Below, piece by piece: positions 51,364 through 62,144 of a stretch of DNA of 64,000 bases. Below the pieces are notes generated by a model that worked only from the letters and a program-made list of their open reading frames with translations, searched no databases and was not told the origin of the DNA. Position numbers and translations under genes: made by a program. Positions within the stretch are counted from its first letter, which is position 1; each line of letters opens with the position of its first letter. Source of the stretch: Terracoccus luteus (GTDB lineage: Bacteria; Actinomycetota; Actinomycetes; Actinomycetales; Dermatophilaceae); assembly GCF_003635045.1 (NCBI RefSeq), contig NZ_RBXT01000001.1, forward strand, positions 2,666,001-2,730,000, read 5' to 3'.

Positions 51364-52162
51364 CGACTCCGAGCTCGTCGACGCCGCCTTCGCCGGCACG
51401 TCGCCGAGCGACCCGAGCGACGCGGAGCGGGTCACGCTCGCGCACGTCGCCGAGTGCGACCGCTGCCGCGCCACCGTCGACGACGTCCGCCGCGTCGCGG
51501 ACCTGCTGCGAGACACCACAGCCGAGGATGCCCGGTGGCTGCCTTCCCCGGACACCGTGTGGGCGGCCGTGGCCGCCCGTCTCGACAGCCCGGCATCCGG
51601 TGGCGTGGGCGGCGACCCCGAGCCGGGGCTGCCCCCGGCCACCCGCCCCACCTCGCCCACCCCGCCCACCCCGACGCGCACGCAGCCCGACGAGCTCGCG
51701 GCCCGGCGCGAGCGCACCCGCTCGCCCCGGCTCGTGGGCTGGGCGGCCGGGATCGCGGCGGCCGGGCTCGTCATCGGCCTGCTCACCGGGCGGGCGCTGT
51801 GGCGCGAGCCCGCACAGACCGCGCCGACCACGGTGGCCCAGGTGACCCTCGACACCCTCGACACCCGGCAGCGTGGTGGTGAGGCGAGCGTCGTGCGCAC
51901 GCGCACCGGCGTCGACCTCACCGTCGACACGACGACGCCCCTCGACGCGGGCGACGGCTACCTCGAGGTGTGGCTCATCAACCGCGACCTCAAGCGCATG
52001 GTGTCGGTCGGCGTGCTCCGCGGCGAGGGGACCGCGAGCTTCCCGATCACCCAGAGCCTCATCGACCAGGGCTACACCGTCGTCGACATCTCCAAGGAGC
52101 ACTTCGACGACCAGCCGGCGCACTCCGGCGACAGCCTGCTGCGCGGCTCGTTGCCCGCCTGA
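51350..52162 (+). CDS. rskA: Zinc anti-sigma factor, RskA type
   Basis: The 270-residue membrane protein has an N-terminal zinc-binding anti-sigma domain with HVAECDRCRA (H-x3-C-x2-C) at about residues 35-45, a Pro/Thr-rich linker, one membrane helix (LVGWAAGIAAAGLVIGLLTG) and an extracytoplasmic RskA domain (DGYLEVWLINRDLKRMVSVGVL ... SISKEHFDDQPAHSGDSLLRG-type end). It should hold SigK inactive until proteolysis or an external signal releases it. GTG 51350 is preceded by GGAGG 6 nt away and overlaps sigK by 14 nt. Confidence 0.9.
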   Translation: MRHPDDSELVDAAFAGTSPSDPSDAERVTLAHVAECDRCRATVDDVRRVADLLRDTTAEDARWLPSPDTVWAAVAARLDSPASGGVGGDPEPGLPPATRPTSPTPPTPTRTQPDELAARRERTRSPRLVGWAAGIAAAGLVIGLLTGRALWREPAQTAPTTVAQVTLDTLDTRQRGGEASVVRTRTGVDLTVDTTTPLDAGDGYLEVWLINRDLKRMVSVGVLRGEGTASFPITQSLIDQGYTVVDISKEHFDDQPAHSGDSLLRGSLPA

Positions 52163-52244
52163 GTCCCACCCCGGCGACCCGGCTGACCACCCGCCTGACA
52201 ACCCGGCTCGCGGGGCGTCCGCCCGCTGCGTGACAATCTCTGCC

Positions 52245-52547
52245 ATGGCCAAGCCACGCGCCATCCCCCGCTTCCTCACGCGTCGAGGCCACGATCTCAC
52301 CGTCGAGGACGAGCGGGGACGTCGCCACCAGGTCACGATCGAGAAGGTCGACGCCGAGCCCGACGACGGCGTCCGGGTGACGAAGGACGACGGGGCCTTC
52401 GCCTTCGGCTACTGCAAGAGCTGCGACTGGACCGGCCCGGCCCGTCGCGCACGCGAGAAGGCCCGCAAGGACGCCACCGCCCACCAGGACGACTGCCCGA
52501 AGAAGGGCAAGGTCCGCATCGGCGTCAGCGACGACGACCTGCGCTGA
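52245..52547 (+). CDS. Small zinc-ribbon-like hypothetical protein
   Basis: The 100-residue protein contains FGYCKSCDWTGPARRAR and, after a Lys/Ala-rich helix, AHQDDCPKKGK. The Cys-x2-Cys with a distant His-x3-Cys could bind one zinc. The rest is highly charged. I do not recognise the family. GACAAT lies 7 nt before the ATG, a possible -10 for a leaderless start. It follows rskA by 82 nt on the same strand but may be independent. Confidence 0.65.
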   Translation: MAKPRAIPRFLTRRGHDLTVEDERGRRHQVTIEKVDAEPDDGVRVTKDDGAFAFGYCKSCDWTGPARRAREKARKDATAHQDDCPKKGKVRIGVSDDDLR

Positions 52548-52568
52548 CCCGTCCGGCTCCGCGGCCGG

Positions 52569-53117
52569 TCAATCGACGAGCGCCCGCATCGCCGCCGCCG
52601 CGCCGCGGAGGTAGCGCTCGACGAGATCGCGCTGGTCGTCGTCGAGCTCGTTGTCGACCTCGGCCAGCCCCGCGAACATCGGCTGCAGGCGGGCGATGAC
52701 CTCGGCGCGGCCGGAGTCGGTGATGACGACCTCGGTGCGCCGCCCGTCGCCGGGATGGGCGCGCCGCTCGGCGTGCCCGTGCCCCACGAGCCGGTCCACG
52801 ACGCCCGAGCTCGCGGCCGAGGTCACGCCGAGGGCCTTGGCCAGCTCGACGGGGCCCATCGGGCCCCGCATGAGGTGGCGCAGCGAGTGCAGCTCGGACG
52901 TGCTGAGCCCCGCCTTCTTGGCCATGGCGGCGGGCACCGTCTCGGCGAGGCTCACCAGCTCCTGGAGCGCGACCAGGGACGGGCTCATGCGGAAGCCCGG
53001 TGCGCCGGCCGACGCCGTCGGCTTGGCCCCCTCGGGCCACGGCGGACCGGGCCGGCCGGCGGCCCCGGCACTCGCGTCGGTCCGCGAGGTGCGATCTGAA
53101 CTGGTAATGTCACTCAC
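52569..53117 (-). CDS. MarR-family transcriptional regulator, divergent from MMPL gene
   Basis: The 182-residue protein has a 40-residue disordered N-terminus and then the MarR winged helix: GLSTSELHSLRHLMRGPMGPVELAKALGVTSAASSGVVDRLVGHGHAERRAHPGDGRRTEVVITDSG region (about 65-130). Dimerisation helices flank it. The GTG at 53117 has ATTACT 6 nt upstream on the minus strand. The 51-bp gap to the MMPL gene is AT-rich and should contain its operator, so it probably represses the divergent exporter. Confidence 0.9.
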   Translation of the reverse strand: MSDITSSDRTSRTDASAGAAGRPGPPWPEGAKPTASAGAPGFRMSPSLVALQELVSLAETVPAAMAKKAGLSTSELHSLRHLMRGPMGPVELAKALGVTSAASSGVVDRLVGHGHAERRAHPGDGRRTEVVITDSGRAEVIARLQPMFAGLAEVDNELDDDQRDLVERYLRGAAAAMRALVD

Positions 53118-53168
53118 CTACTTAGTAATCTCTTGAGTAACCGTCTGAGCATCTTAACGGAGGTACCC

Positions 53169-55229
53169 GTGTCCGCAGTTGCCGATCGTGTCACCCGCAC
53201 GATCACCCGCACCCGGTGGGCGGTCGTCATCGTCCTCGTCGCCTTCGCCGGGGCCCTCACCGCGGTCGCGGCCGTGGGCGAGGCCACGCGCACGAGCACG
53301 TCGGTCGACGCCCTGCCCATCGGCTCGGACAGCGCTGCGGCCCTCCAGCTTCGCGACCGCCTCCCCGCGGCCGAGGGATCGACCGCGGTCGTGCTCTTCG
53401 CGAAGGAGTCGGGCACCCTGAGCGGCGCCGAGCTGGCCACGCTGCAGCAGCGCTTCTCCTCCCTGCCGGATGCCGGTCGCATCCCGTTGCAGCGCAGCGA
53501 GGACGGCACCGCCGCCGTGGGCGTCGTCCCCGTCGCCCAGTCGGACGCCACCGGGGTCGCCGACGTCGTCGGCGAGCTGCGCACCGCCGCCCGGGCTGAC
53601 CTGCCCGACGGGGTCACCGCCCAGGTGACCGGACCGGCAGCCATCCAGGCCGACCTCGCTGCGGTCTTCGACGGCGCCAACGTGCGCCTCCTCGCGGCGA
53701 CGGCCACGGTCGTCGCGCTGCTGCTCATCATCACCTACCGCAGCCCGGTCCTCTGGGTCGTGCCGCTCGCCGTCGTCGGCGTCGCCGACCGCCTCGCCGC
53801 CGTCGTCTCGACGCACGTCCTGTCCGTCCTCGACGTCACGTGGGACGAGTCGACGATCGGCATCCTCTCTGTCCTCGTCTTCGGCGCCGGTACCGACTAC
53901 GCCCTGCTGCTCATCTCCCGCTACCGCGACGAGCTGCGCCGGCACGCGAGCCGTCACGAGGCGATGGCCCTCGCGCTGCGCCGCACCGCCGAGGCGGTCG
54001 TCTCCAGCGCCGTCACGGTCGTGCTCGGCCTGCTGACCCTCATGCTCTCGCTCTTCCCGGCGACCCGCGGCCTCGGCCTCGCCTGCGCCGTGGGCGTCGT
54101 CATCGCCGCGGCCTTCGTGCTCGTCGTCCTCCCGGCGCTGCTCGTGCTCTTCGGTCGCTGGGTCTTCTGGCCGCGCATCCCCCGCGAGGGCGAGAGCTCG
54201 CTCGCCGACGGCCACTCCCTCTGGCGCCGCGTGGGCGACCGCGTCGCCGCCCACCCCCGCCGCTTCATCGCCGTCACCCTCGTCGCGCTCGCCGCCATGG
54301 GCGCCGGCGTCGGCTTCGTCAGCGTCGGCCTCTCGCAGTCCGACCAGTTCCTCACCAAGCCCGAGGCGATCTCCGCGAGCGAGCGCCTCGGCCGCTCCTT
54401 CCCGGCCGGCTCGGCCGACCCCGCCGTCATCGTCACGACGGCGTCGGCGGATGCCGTCAAGGCCACCACCGAGTCCGTCCGCGGTGTCGACTCGGCCCGC
54501 GTCACGGCATCCGAGGGCGGGGTGAGCGAGGTCGACGCCGTGCTCGCCGCCGGCCCGGGCACCGACGCGGCCGCCCAGACGGTGCGTGACCTGCGGGCCG
54601 CGCTCGCCGTGCACCCGGGCACCCACGTCGCCGGCACCGAGGCGCAGACCCTCGACCAGGACGACGCGAGCAGCCGCGACCGCGGCCTCATCCTGCCCGT
54701 CGTGCTGGGTCTGGTCCTGCTCGCGCTCGTCGTGCTGCTGCGCTCGGTCGTCGCGCCGATCGTGCTCGTCGCCACGGTGCTCGCGACGTTCGTGGCCAGC
54801 CTCGGCGCGTCGTGGTGGATCTTCACGCAGGTGTTCGGCTTCTCGGGCCTGGACAACAGCGCGCCGCTCTACGCCTTCGTCTTCCTCGTCGCGCTCGGCG
54901 TCGACTACAACATCTTCCTCGTCAGCCGGGCCCGTGAGGAGTCGGCCCGGCACGGCGCCCACGAGGGGATGCTGCGCGGGCTCGCCGCGACGGGCGGGGT
55001 CATCACGAGCGCCGGCATCCTGCTCGCGGCCGTCTTCGCCGTCCTCGGCGTGCTGCCGCTCGTCGTGCTGGCCCAGATCGGCGTCATCATCTGCGTCGGC
55101 GTGCTGCTCGACACCCTCGTCGTGCGCACCGTGCTCGTGCCGGCCATCGCGCTCGTGCTCGGCGACCGGTTCTGGTGGCCCCGGCTCGTGCAGCCCGGGC
55201 GTCACGAGGCCGGCACCGGCAAGGCCTGA
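53169..55229 (+). CDS. MMPL/RND-family transporter
   Basis: The 686-residue membrane protein has the MMPL layout of two repeats, each with one helix, an outer domain and a bundle of five or six helices. Helix 1 is WAVVIVLVAFAGALTAVAAVG. The GAGTDYALLLISRYRDEL motif in the first half and its echo FVFLVALGVDYNIFLVSRAREE in the second half carry the Asp-Tyr pairs used in proton coupling. GTG 53169 has GGAGGT 4 nt upstream, which decides it over TTG 53133. Substrate unknown; MarR linkage suggests drug or lipid efflux. Confidence 0.92.
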   Translation: MSAVADRVTRTITRTRWAVVIVLVAFAGALTAVAAVGEATRTSTSVDALPIGSDSAAALQLRDRLPAAEGSTAVVLFAKESGTLSGAELATLQQRFSSLPDAGRIPLQRSEDGTAAVGVVPVAQSDATGVADVVGELRTAARADLPDGVTAQVTGPAAIQADLAAVFDGANVRLLAATATVVALLLIITYRSPVLWVVPLAVVGVADRLAAVVSTHVLSVLDVTWDESTIGILSVLVFGAGTDYALLLISRYRDELRRHASRHEAMALALRRTAEAVVSSAVTVVLGLLTLMLSLFPATRGLGLACAVGVVIAAAFVLVVLPALLVLFGRWVFWPRIPREGESSLADGHSLWRRVGDRVAAHPRRFIAVTLVALAAMGAGVGFVSVGLSQSDQFLTKPEAISASERLGRSFPAGSADPAVIVTTASADAVKATTESVRGVDSARVTASEGGVSEVDAVLAAGPGTDAAAQTVRDLRAALAVHPGTHVAGTEAQTLDQDDASSRDRGLILPVVLGLVLLALVVLLRSVVAPIVLVATVLATFVASLGASWWIFTQVFGFSGLDNSAPLYAFVFLVALGVDYNIFLVSRAREESARHGAHEGMLRGLAATGGVITSAGILLAAVFAVLGVLPLVVLAQIGVIICVGVLLDTLVVRTVLVPAIALVLGDRFWWPRLVQPGRHEAGTGKA

Positions 55230-55292
55230 GCGACGACGCGGCGACGGGCGCTCCCGAGGCGTCCGGCACCGTCCCGAACGCTCGACAAAGGC

Positions 55293-55321
55293 TTGACAGC
55301 CCGGTGAGGGCGCCGCAGAAT
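55293..55321 (+). promoter_or_regulatory. Consensus-type promoter with no downstream gene
   Basis: TTGACA (55293-55298), a 17-bp spacer and CAGAAT (55316-55321) form the closest match to a housekeeping promoter in the window. Transcription would begin near 55328. Confidence 0.65.
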
Positions 55322-55520
55322 CGAGACGTCGGTCGCGGTGGCGCCCCCTCCCCCATCCGCACCACGCGGCCGGCAGCACCGAGAGGTGACAGCACAGGAG
55401 AGCACCACCCGGGCCGCCCTGCGGCCCACGTGACACCACGACGCGACCGGACCCCCTGCCGGCCGACGTCGCCGATCGGGCCACGAGCCGGAGTCCCCCC
55501 TCCCGGCCCGTGGCCCGATC
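55322..55520 (+). ncRNA. Candidate small RNA, about 190 nt
   Basis: The segment lies between the consensus promoter and the terminator. Two C-rich runs, CCCCCTCCCCC at 55344-55354 and CCCCCCTCCC at 55495-55504, fall in predicted loops. Loops with six or more cytosines recall actinobacterial 6C RNAs, but spacing is larger and the identity is unproven. Confidence 0.35.
55474..55520. terminator. Strong bidirectional terminator between MMPL and ppsA
   Basis: An 18-bp stem (55474-55491 with 55503-55520, one mismatch) has a C-rich loop. It lies between convergent genes. Confidence 0.8.
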
Positions 55521-55578
55521 AACGTCCTGCGTGTCAGTCACCGAAGGCGGCCCCGGCCCCGCCCGGTGTCAGCCGGTG

Positions 55579-58046
<2,468 letters not shown>

Positions 58047-58050
<4 letters not shown>

Positions 58051-58910
58051 CGGTGATCCCTTCGGTGGACGGACTGCATGATGACGGTGGCGATCTCCTC
58101 GACCGAGCGGGTCGCGGAGCTGATCGTGGGGATGCGGTGGTTCTGCAGCAGCGCCTCGACCCGGCGGACCTCCCAGGAGCACTGCTCGCGCGAGGCGTAG
58201 CGCGAGCCGGGGCTGCGGGCCTCTCGCACCTGCTGCAGGCGCTGCGAGGTGGTCGTGATGCCGTAGCAGCGGTCGCGCATCGAGCGCACCGGGGCCGGCA
58301 GCTCGGTCTGCTCGAGGTCCTCGTCGACGAGGGGGTAGTTGGCGACGAAGAGCCCGTGCTGTAAGGCGAGGAACATGCTCGTCGGCGTCTTGCCGCAGCG
58401 TGACGGCCCGAGCAGGATGATGTCGGCCTTGTCGAGGGCGCGCATGCTCTGGCCGTCGTCGTGCTCGATCGCGTACTCGATCGCGGCCATGCGGTCGTTG
58501 TAGCGCTTGACGTCGCCGAGGCCGTGCATCCGCCCCGGCGCCCGCACGCCCTGCCGGCCGAGCACGCTCTCGACCCGGGCCATGTGGAGGTCGAAGAAGT
58601 CGATGAGCGGGCAGCGGGTGCGGTGCAGCTCGTCGCGGATCTGGGTCTCTGCGGTCGTCGAGAAGGCCAGCGGCGTCACCGGGCCGTCGGCCGCCGCGTC
58701 GAGCACGGCCACGACCCGTCGGGCCTCCTCGACCGTCGTGATGAAGGGGAAGAGCTCGCGCTCGAAGGTCAGCTCGGGGAACTGGATGAGCAGGGCGTTG
58801 CCGAGGGTCTCGGCCGAGATGCCCGTGCTGTCGGACACGAAGAAGATCGGCACCACCGGCGACGGGCCGGGGGCACCGGTCCCGGCAGGGGTGCGGGTGG
58901 GTGCGGTCAT
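58047..58910 (-). CDS. PEP synthase regulatory protein (bifunctional kinase/pyrophosphorylase, DUF299)
   Basis: The 287-residue protein switches PEP synthase off by ADP-dependent phosphorylation and on by Pi-dependent dephosphorylation. The P-loop [22 protein letters not shown] is near residue 155, [19 protein letters not shown] opens the domain, and [24 protein letters not shown] closes it, as in the family. GAAGGACCC precedes the ATG. The overlap with ppsA is the usual operon arrangement in bacteria. Confidence 0.94.
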
Positions 58911-59097
58911 GGGTCCTTCTCGACGCGACGGTGGGGCGAGGCTGACGAGATGGAGGGTAGCGGGCTCACCGAGGGCGGTCCCCGGACCGCGACGTGGGCT
59001 ACACCACGCCCGTGTCGTTGGTCACGGGGTACCGACCGGTAGCGGCCTCGGTGCGGCGCGGAACGTCGTCGGCGCGTGGACGGCCGGCTGTGACCGC

Positions 59098-60597
59098 TCA
59101 GTCGTCGGTCGAGGCCGGGAGACCGAAAACCGTTCTGTGCCAGGCCTTTCGGGCGACAGCCGTGCGATCGAGCATGACGTGCTTGACGACGGTGTACTCC
59201 TCGAAGGAGTACGACGACATGTCCTTGCCGAAGCCGGACTGCTTGAGACCGCCGTGCGGCATCTCGCTGACGATCGGTATGTGGTCGTTGACCCACACGC
59301 AGCCGGAGCGGATCTCGGCGGTCGCCCGCATGGCGCGGTAGACGTCGCGGGTCCAGACCGACGCCGCCAGCCCGTAGACGGTGTCGTTGGCGAGGGCGAT
59401 CGCCTCGTCGTCGGTGTCGAACGGGGTGACGGCGAGCACGGGCCCGAACACCTCGTCGGTGAAGAGCTCGTGCTCGGGCCGGATGCCGGTGACGAGCGTG
59501 GGCAGGAAGTAGCTGCCCCGCTCGAGCCGCCGCCCGAGGTCGCCACCGGGCAGGCCACCGGTGACGACCGTCGCGTAGCCGCGGGCCCGCTCGACCATGG
59601 CCGCGACGCGGTCGCGGTGGGCCGACGAGACGAGGGGGCCCAGGTCGGTGTCGGGGTCGTCGGTGGGGCCGAGACGCACCTGGGCGGAGAGGTCGGCGAC
59701 GCCCTGCACGAACCGGTCGTGCAGCGACCGGTGCACGATGGCCCTGGTGGCGGCGGTGCAGTCCTGCCCGGTGTTGATGAGGCTGCCGGCCACGGCGCCG
59801 TGCACGGCCGCCTCGAGGTCGGCGTCGTCGAAGACGACGAACGGAGCCTTGCCGCCCAGCTCGAGGTGCACGCGCTTGGCCGTCCCGGCGGCGGCCTCGA
59901 GCACCGTGCGGCCGACCCGGGTCGAACCGGTGAAGCTGACCATGTCGACGTCCGGGTGCCGCAGCAGCGGCGCCCCCGCCTCCTCGCCCGTACCGACGAC
60001 GACGTTGACGACGCCGTCGGGCATCCCCGCCGCCGTCGCGGCCTCGGCGAACATGATGCTGGTCAGCGGGGTGATCTCGGCCGGCTTGAGCACGACCGTG
60101 TTGCCGGCCGCGACCGCGGGGAGGATCTTCCAGGCGGCCATCTGCAGCGGGTAGTTCCACGGCGAGACCGACCCGACCACGCCGACCGCCTCGCGCCGGA
60201 TCATCGAGGTGTGGTCGGGTGAGTACTCGCCGGCCGCCTGCCCCTCGAGGTGGCGTGCGGCGCCGGCGAAGAACGCGACGTTGTCGACGGTGCCCGGCAC
60301 GTCGAACTCCCGGGCGAGGCGGATGGGCTTGCCCGCCTGCCGGCTCTCGACCCGGGCGAGGCTCTCCGCCTGCTCGGCGAGCACGGCGGCCCACCGGGTC
60401 AGCACTCCCGACCGCTCGGCGGGGGTCGCGCGCGACCACTCGGGGAAGGCCCGCCGGGCCGCGCCGACGGCGCGGTCGACGTCACCGGCATCCGCCATCG
60501 TCACCGTCTCGACGACCTCGCCGGTCGACGGGTCGGTGACCTCGGCGGTGCGGCCACCGGTGGCGGGGCCGACGGCCCCGTCGATGAACTGCGACAT
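59098..60597 (-). CDS. Aldehyde dehydrogenase, gamma-aminobutyraldehyde type
   Basis: The 499-residue enzyme has the ALDH motifs: VGVVGSVSPWNYPLQMAAWKILPAVAAGNTVVLKPAE, the general base in HLELGGKAPFVVFDDAD, catalytic Cys in NTGQDCTAATR, and EVFGPVLAVTPF. Sequence flavour (MSQFIDGAVGPATGG start, EIRSGCVWVNDHIPIVSEMPHGGLKQSGFGKDMS end) and the aminotransferase upstream suggest 4-aminobutanal oxidation in putrescine breakdown. It follows the aminotransferase by 40 nt. Specificity is inference from context. Confidence 0.87.
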   Translation of the reverse strand: MSQFIDGAVGPATGGRTAEVTDPSTGEVVETVTMADAGDVDRAVGAARRAFPEWSRATPAERSGVLTRWAAVLAEQAESLARVESRQAGKPIRLAREFDVPGTVDNVAFFAGAARHLEGQAAGEYSPDHTSMIRREAVGVVGSVSPWNYPLQMAAWKILPAVAAGNTVVLKPAEITPLTSIMFAEAATAAGMPDGVVNVVVGTGEEAGAPLLRHPDVDMVSFTGSTRVGRTVLEAAAGTAKRVHLELGGKAPFVVFDDADLEAAVHGAVAGSLINTGQDCTAATRAIVHRSLHDRFVQGVADLSAQVRLGPTDDPDTDLGPLVSSAHRDRVAAMVERARGYATVVTGGLPGGDLGRRLERGSYFLPTLVTGIRPEHELFTDEVFGPVLAVTPFDTDDEAIALANDTVYGLAASVWTRDVYRAMRATAEIRSGCVWVNDHIPIVSEMPHGGLKQSGFGKDMSSYSFEEYTVVKHVMLDRTAVARKAWHRTVFGLPASTDD

Positions 60598-60637
60598 CGG
60601 TTGCGTCCTCGGGGGTGGGTGGGGCGGTGGTCCGCGC

Positions 60638-61966
60638 TCAGGCGAGGGCGGCGAGCGTCTCGTCGACGACCTGCAGGCCGGTGGCGACCTCGGCGGGCGT
60701 GACGACGGCGGGCGGCACGACGTGGAGGCGGTTGTCGGCCGTGAAGGGCAGCACACCGCGCTGCAGCAGCTCGCCCTTGAGGCGGCCCATCCAGGCCGCG
60801 GTCACCGGCTCGCGCGTCTCGGCGTCGGAGACGAGCTCGACCGCCCAGAACACCCCGCGGCCGCGGACCTCGCCGATCACCTCGTGCTTCGCGGCGAGCG
60901 CGGCGAGGCCGGGGCCGAGGTGCGAGCGCCCGATCTCGGCCGCGTGCTCGACGATGCCCTCCTGCTCCATCGCGTCGATGCTCGCGACGATGCTGGCGGC
61001 GGCGAGGGGGTGGCCCGAGTAGGTGAGGCCGCCGGGGAACATGCGGTCGTCGAAGTGGCGCGCCACCCGGTCGCTGATGAGCACGCCGCCGACGGGCACG
61101 TAGCCGGAGTTGACGCCCTTGGCGAAGGTGACGAGGTCGGGGACGAGGCCCTCGGCGTCGAAGGCGAACCACTCACCGGCGCGGGCGAACCCGGCCATGA
61201 CCTCGTCGAGGATGAGCAGGATGCCGTACCGGTCGGCGATGGCGCGCACGCCGGCGAGGTAGCCCGGCGGGGGGACGAGCACCCCGGCGGTGCCGGGGAT
61301 CGTCTCGAGGAGGATGGCGGCGACGGTGCTCGGGCCCTCGCACTGCACGATGCGCTCGAGGTGCTGCAGCGCCCGCTCGCACTCCTGCTCGGGCGTCGTG
61401 GCCCAGAACTCGGAGCGGTAGAGGTAGGGGCCGAAGGCGTGCACGTGGCCGGTGGCGTACTCGTTGGAGACCCGGCGCCAGTCGCCGGTCGCGACGATGG
61501 CCGCGCCGGTGTTGCCGTGGTAGCTGCGGTAGCGCGAGATCACCTTGTCGCGTCCGGTCACGAGGCGGGCCATGCGGATGGCGTTCTCGTTGGCGTCGGC
61601 GCCGCCGTTGGTGAAGAAGACCTTGTCGAAGCCGTCGGGGGCGTGCGCCGTGATGCGGGCGGCCGCCTCGCCGCGCATGTCGTTGGCGTGGGCCGGCGCC
61701 ACGGTGGTCAGACGACCGGCCTGCTCGCGGATCGCCTCGACGATGCGCGGGTGCTGGTGCCCGATGTTGACGTTGACGAGCTGGCTCGAGAAGTCGAGGT
61801 AGCGGCGACCGTCGAAGTCCCAGACGGTGCTGCCCTCGCCGCCGGCGATGACCATGGGGTCCAGGGCGCCCTGCACCGACCACGAGTGGAAGACGTGGCG
61901 CCGGTCGAGGGCGTGGGTCGACTCGTTGTCGTTGACGGGCAGCGCGCCGACGGTGTGGGTGGTCAT
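60638..61966 (-). CDS. Class III PLP aminotransferase (putrescine/omega-amino acid type)
   Basis: The 442-residue enzyme has the class III signature LLILDEVMAGFARAGEWFAFD and the PLP-binding Lys in LVTFAKGVNSGYVPVGGVLIS. GGEGSTVWDFDGRRYLDFSSQLVNVNIGHQHPRI opens the fold and FFTNGGADANENAIRMARLVTG contacts PLP. Its partner aldehyde dehydrogenase suggests that the amino group is taken from putrescine, GABA or a similar omega-amine. GAGGAG precedes the ATG at 61966. It is divergent from the PucR gene with 178 bp between starts. Confidence 0.9.
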   Translation of the reverse strand: MTTHTVGALPVNDNESTHALDRRHVFHSWSVQGALDPMVIAGGEGSTVWDFDGRRYLDFSSQLVNVNIGHQHPRIVEAIREQAGRLTTVAPAHANDMRGEAAARITAHAPDGFDKVFFTNGGADANENAIRMARLVTGRDKVISRYRSYHGNTGAAIVATGDWRRVSNEYATGHVHAFGPYLYRSEFWATTPEQECERALQHLERIVQCEGPSTVAAILLETIPGTAGVLVPPPGYLAGVRAIADRYGILLILDEVMAGFARAGEWFAFDAEGLVPDLVTFAKGVNSGYVPVGGVLISDRVARHFDDRMFPGGLTYSGHPLAAASIVASIDAMEQEGIVEHAAEIGRSHLGPGLAALAAKHEVIGEVRGRGVFWAVELVSDAETREPVTAAWMGRLKGELLQRGVLPFTADNRLHVVPPAVVTPAEVATGLQVVDETLAALA

Positions 61967-62004
61967 GCTGGCTCCTCGGGCGGGTCGGGTGGTCTCCCGA
62001 TCAT

Positions 62005-62023
62005 GCCCCGGCCGGGCCGGGGC
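62005..62023. promoter_or_regulatory. 19-bp palindrome in the divergent control region
   Basis: GCCCCGGCC-G-GGCCGGGGC is a perfect palindrome 39 bp before the aminotransferase start and 121 bp before the PucR start. It may bind PucR, though GC-rich palindromes arise by chance in such DNA. Confidence 0.4.
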
Positions 62024-62144
62024 GGCTGTGCCAGAGTGGTGCGGTGACCGGCCCGACGACGACGAAGTGGCGCGTGACCCGTCGCGGACGCCGGCTGCCG
62101 GGGTCGGACTCGGCGCCGCGGCGACGTCCGCGGGGTGGGCGCTG

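Larger units (their letters stand above)
55230..55578. other. 349-bp gene-free region between MMPL and ppsA genes
   Basis: There is no convincing protein gene; one 15-codon GTG frame (VTAQESTTRAALRPT) near 55387 could be a leader peptide. The region contains a consensus-type promoter (55293-55321), two C-rich runs and a strong terminator (55474-55520). Confidence 0.7.

Noticed and set aside
53118-53168. Palindromic MarR operator between the MarR and MMPL genes
   Set aside because: The gap is AT-rich, but I found only imperfect symmetry around TACTTAGTAATCTCTTGAGTA-like sequence, not enough for a separate site call.
53154-55541. 795-codon minus-strand open frame opposite the MMPL gene
   Set aside because: Composition is low-complexity and acidic, and the opposite strand has the transporter motifs.
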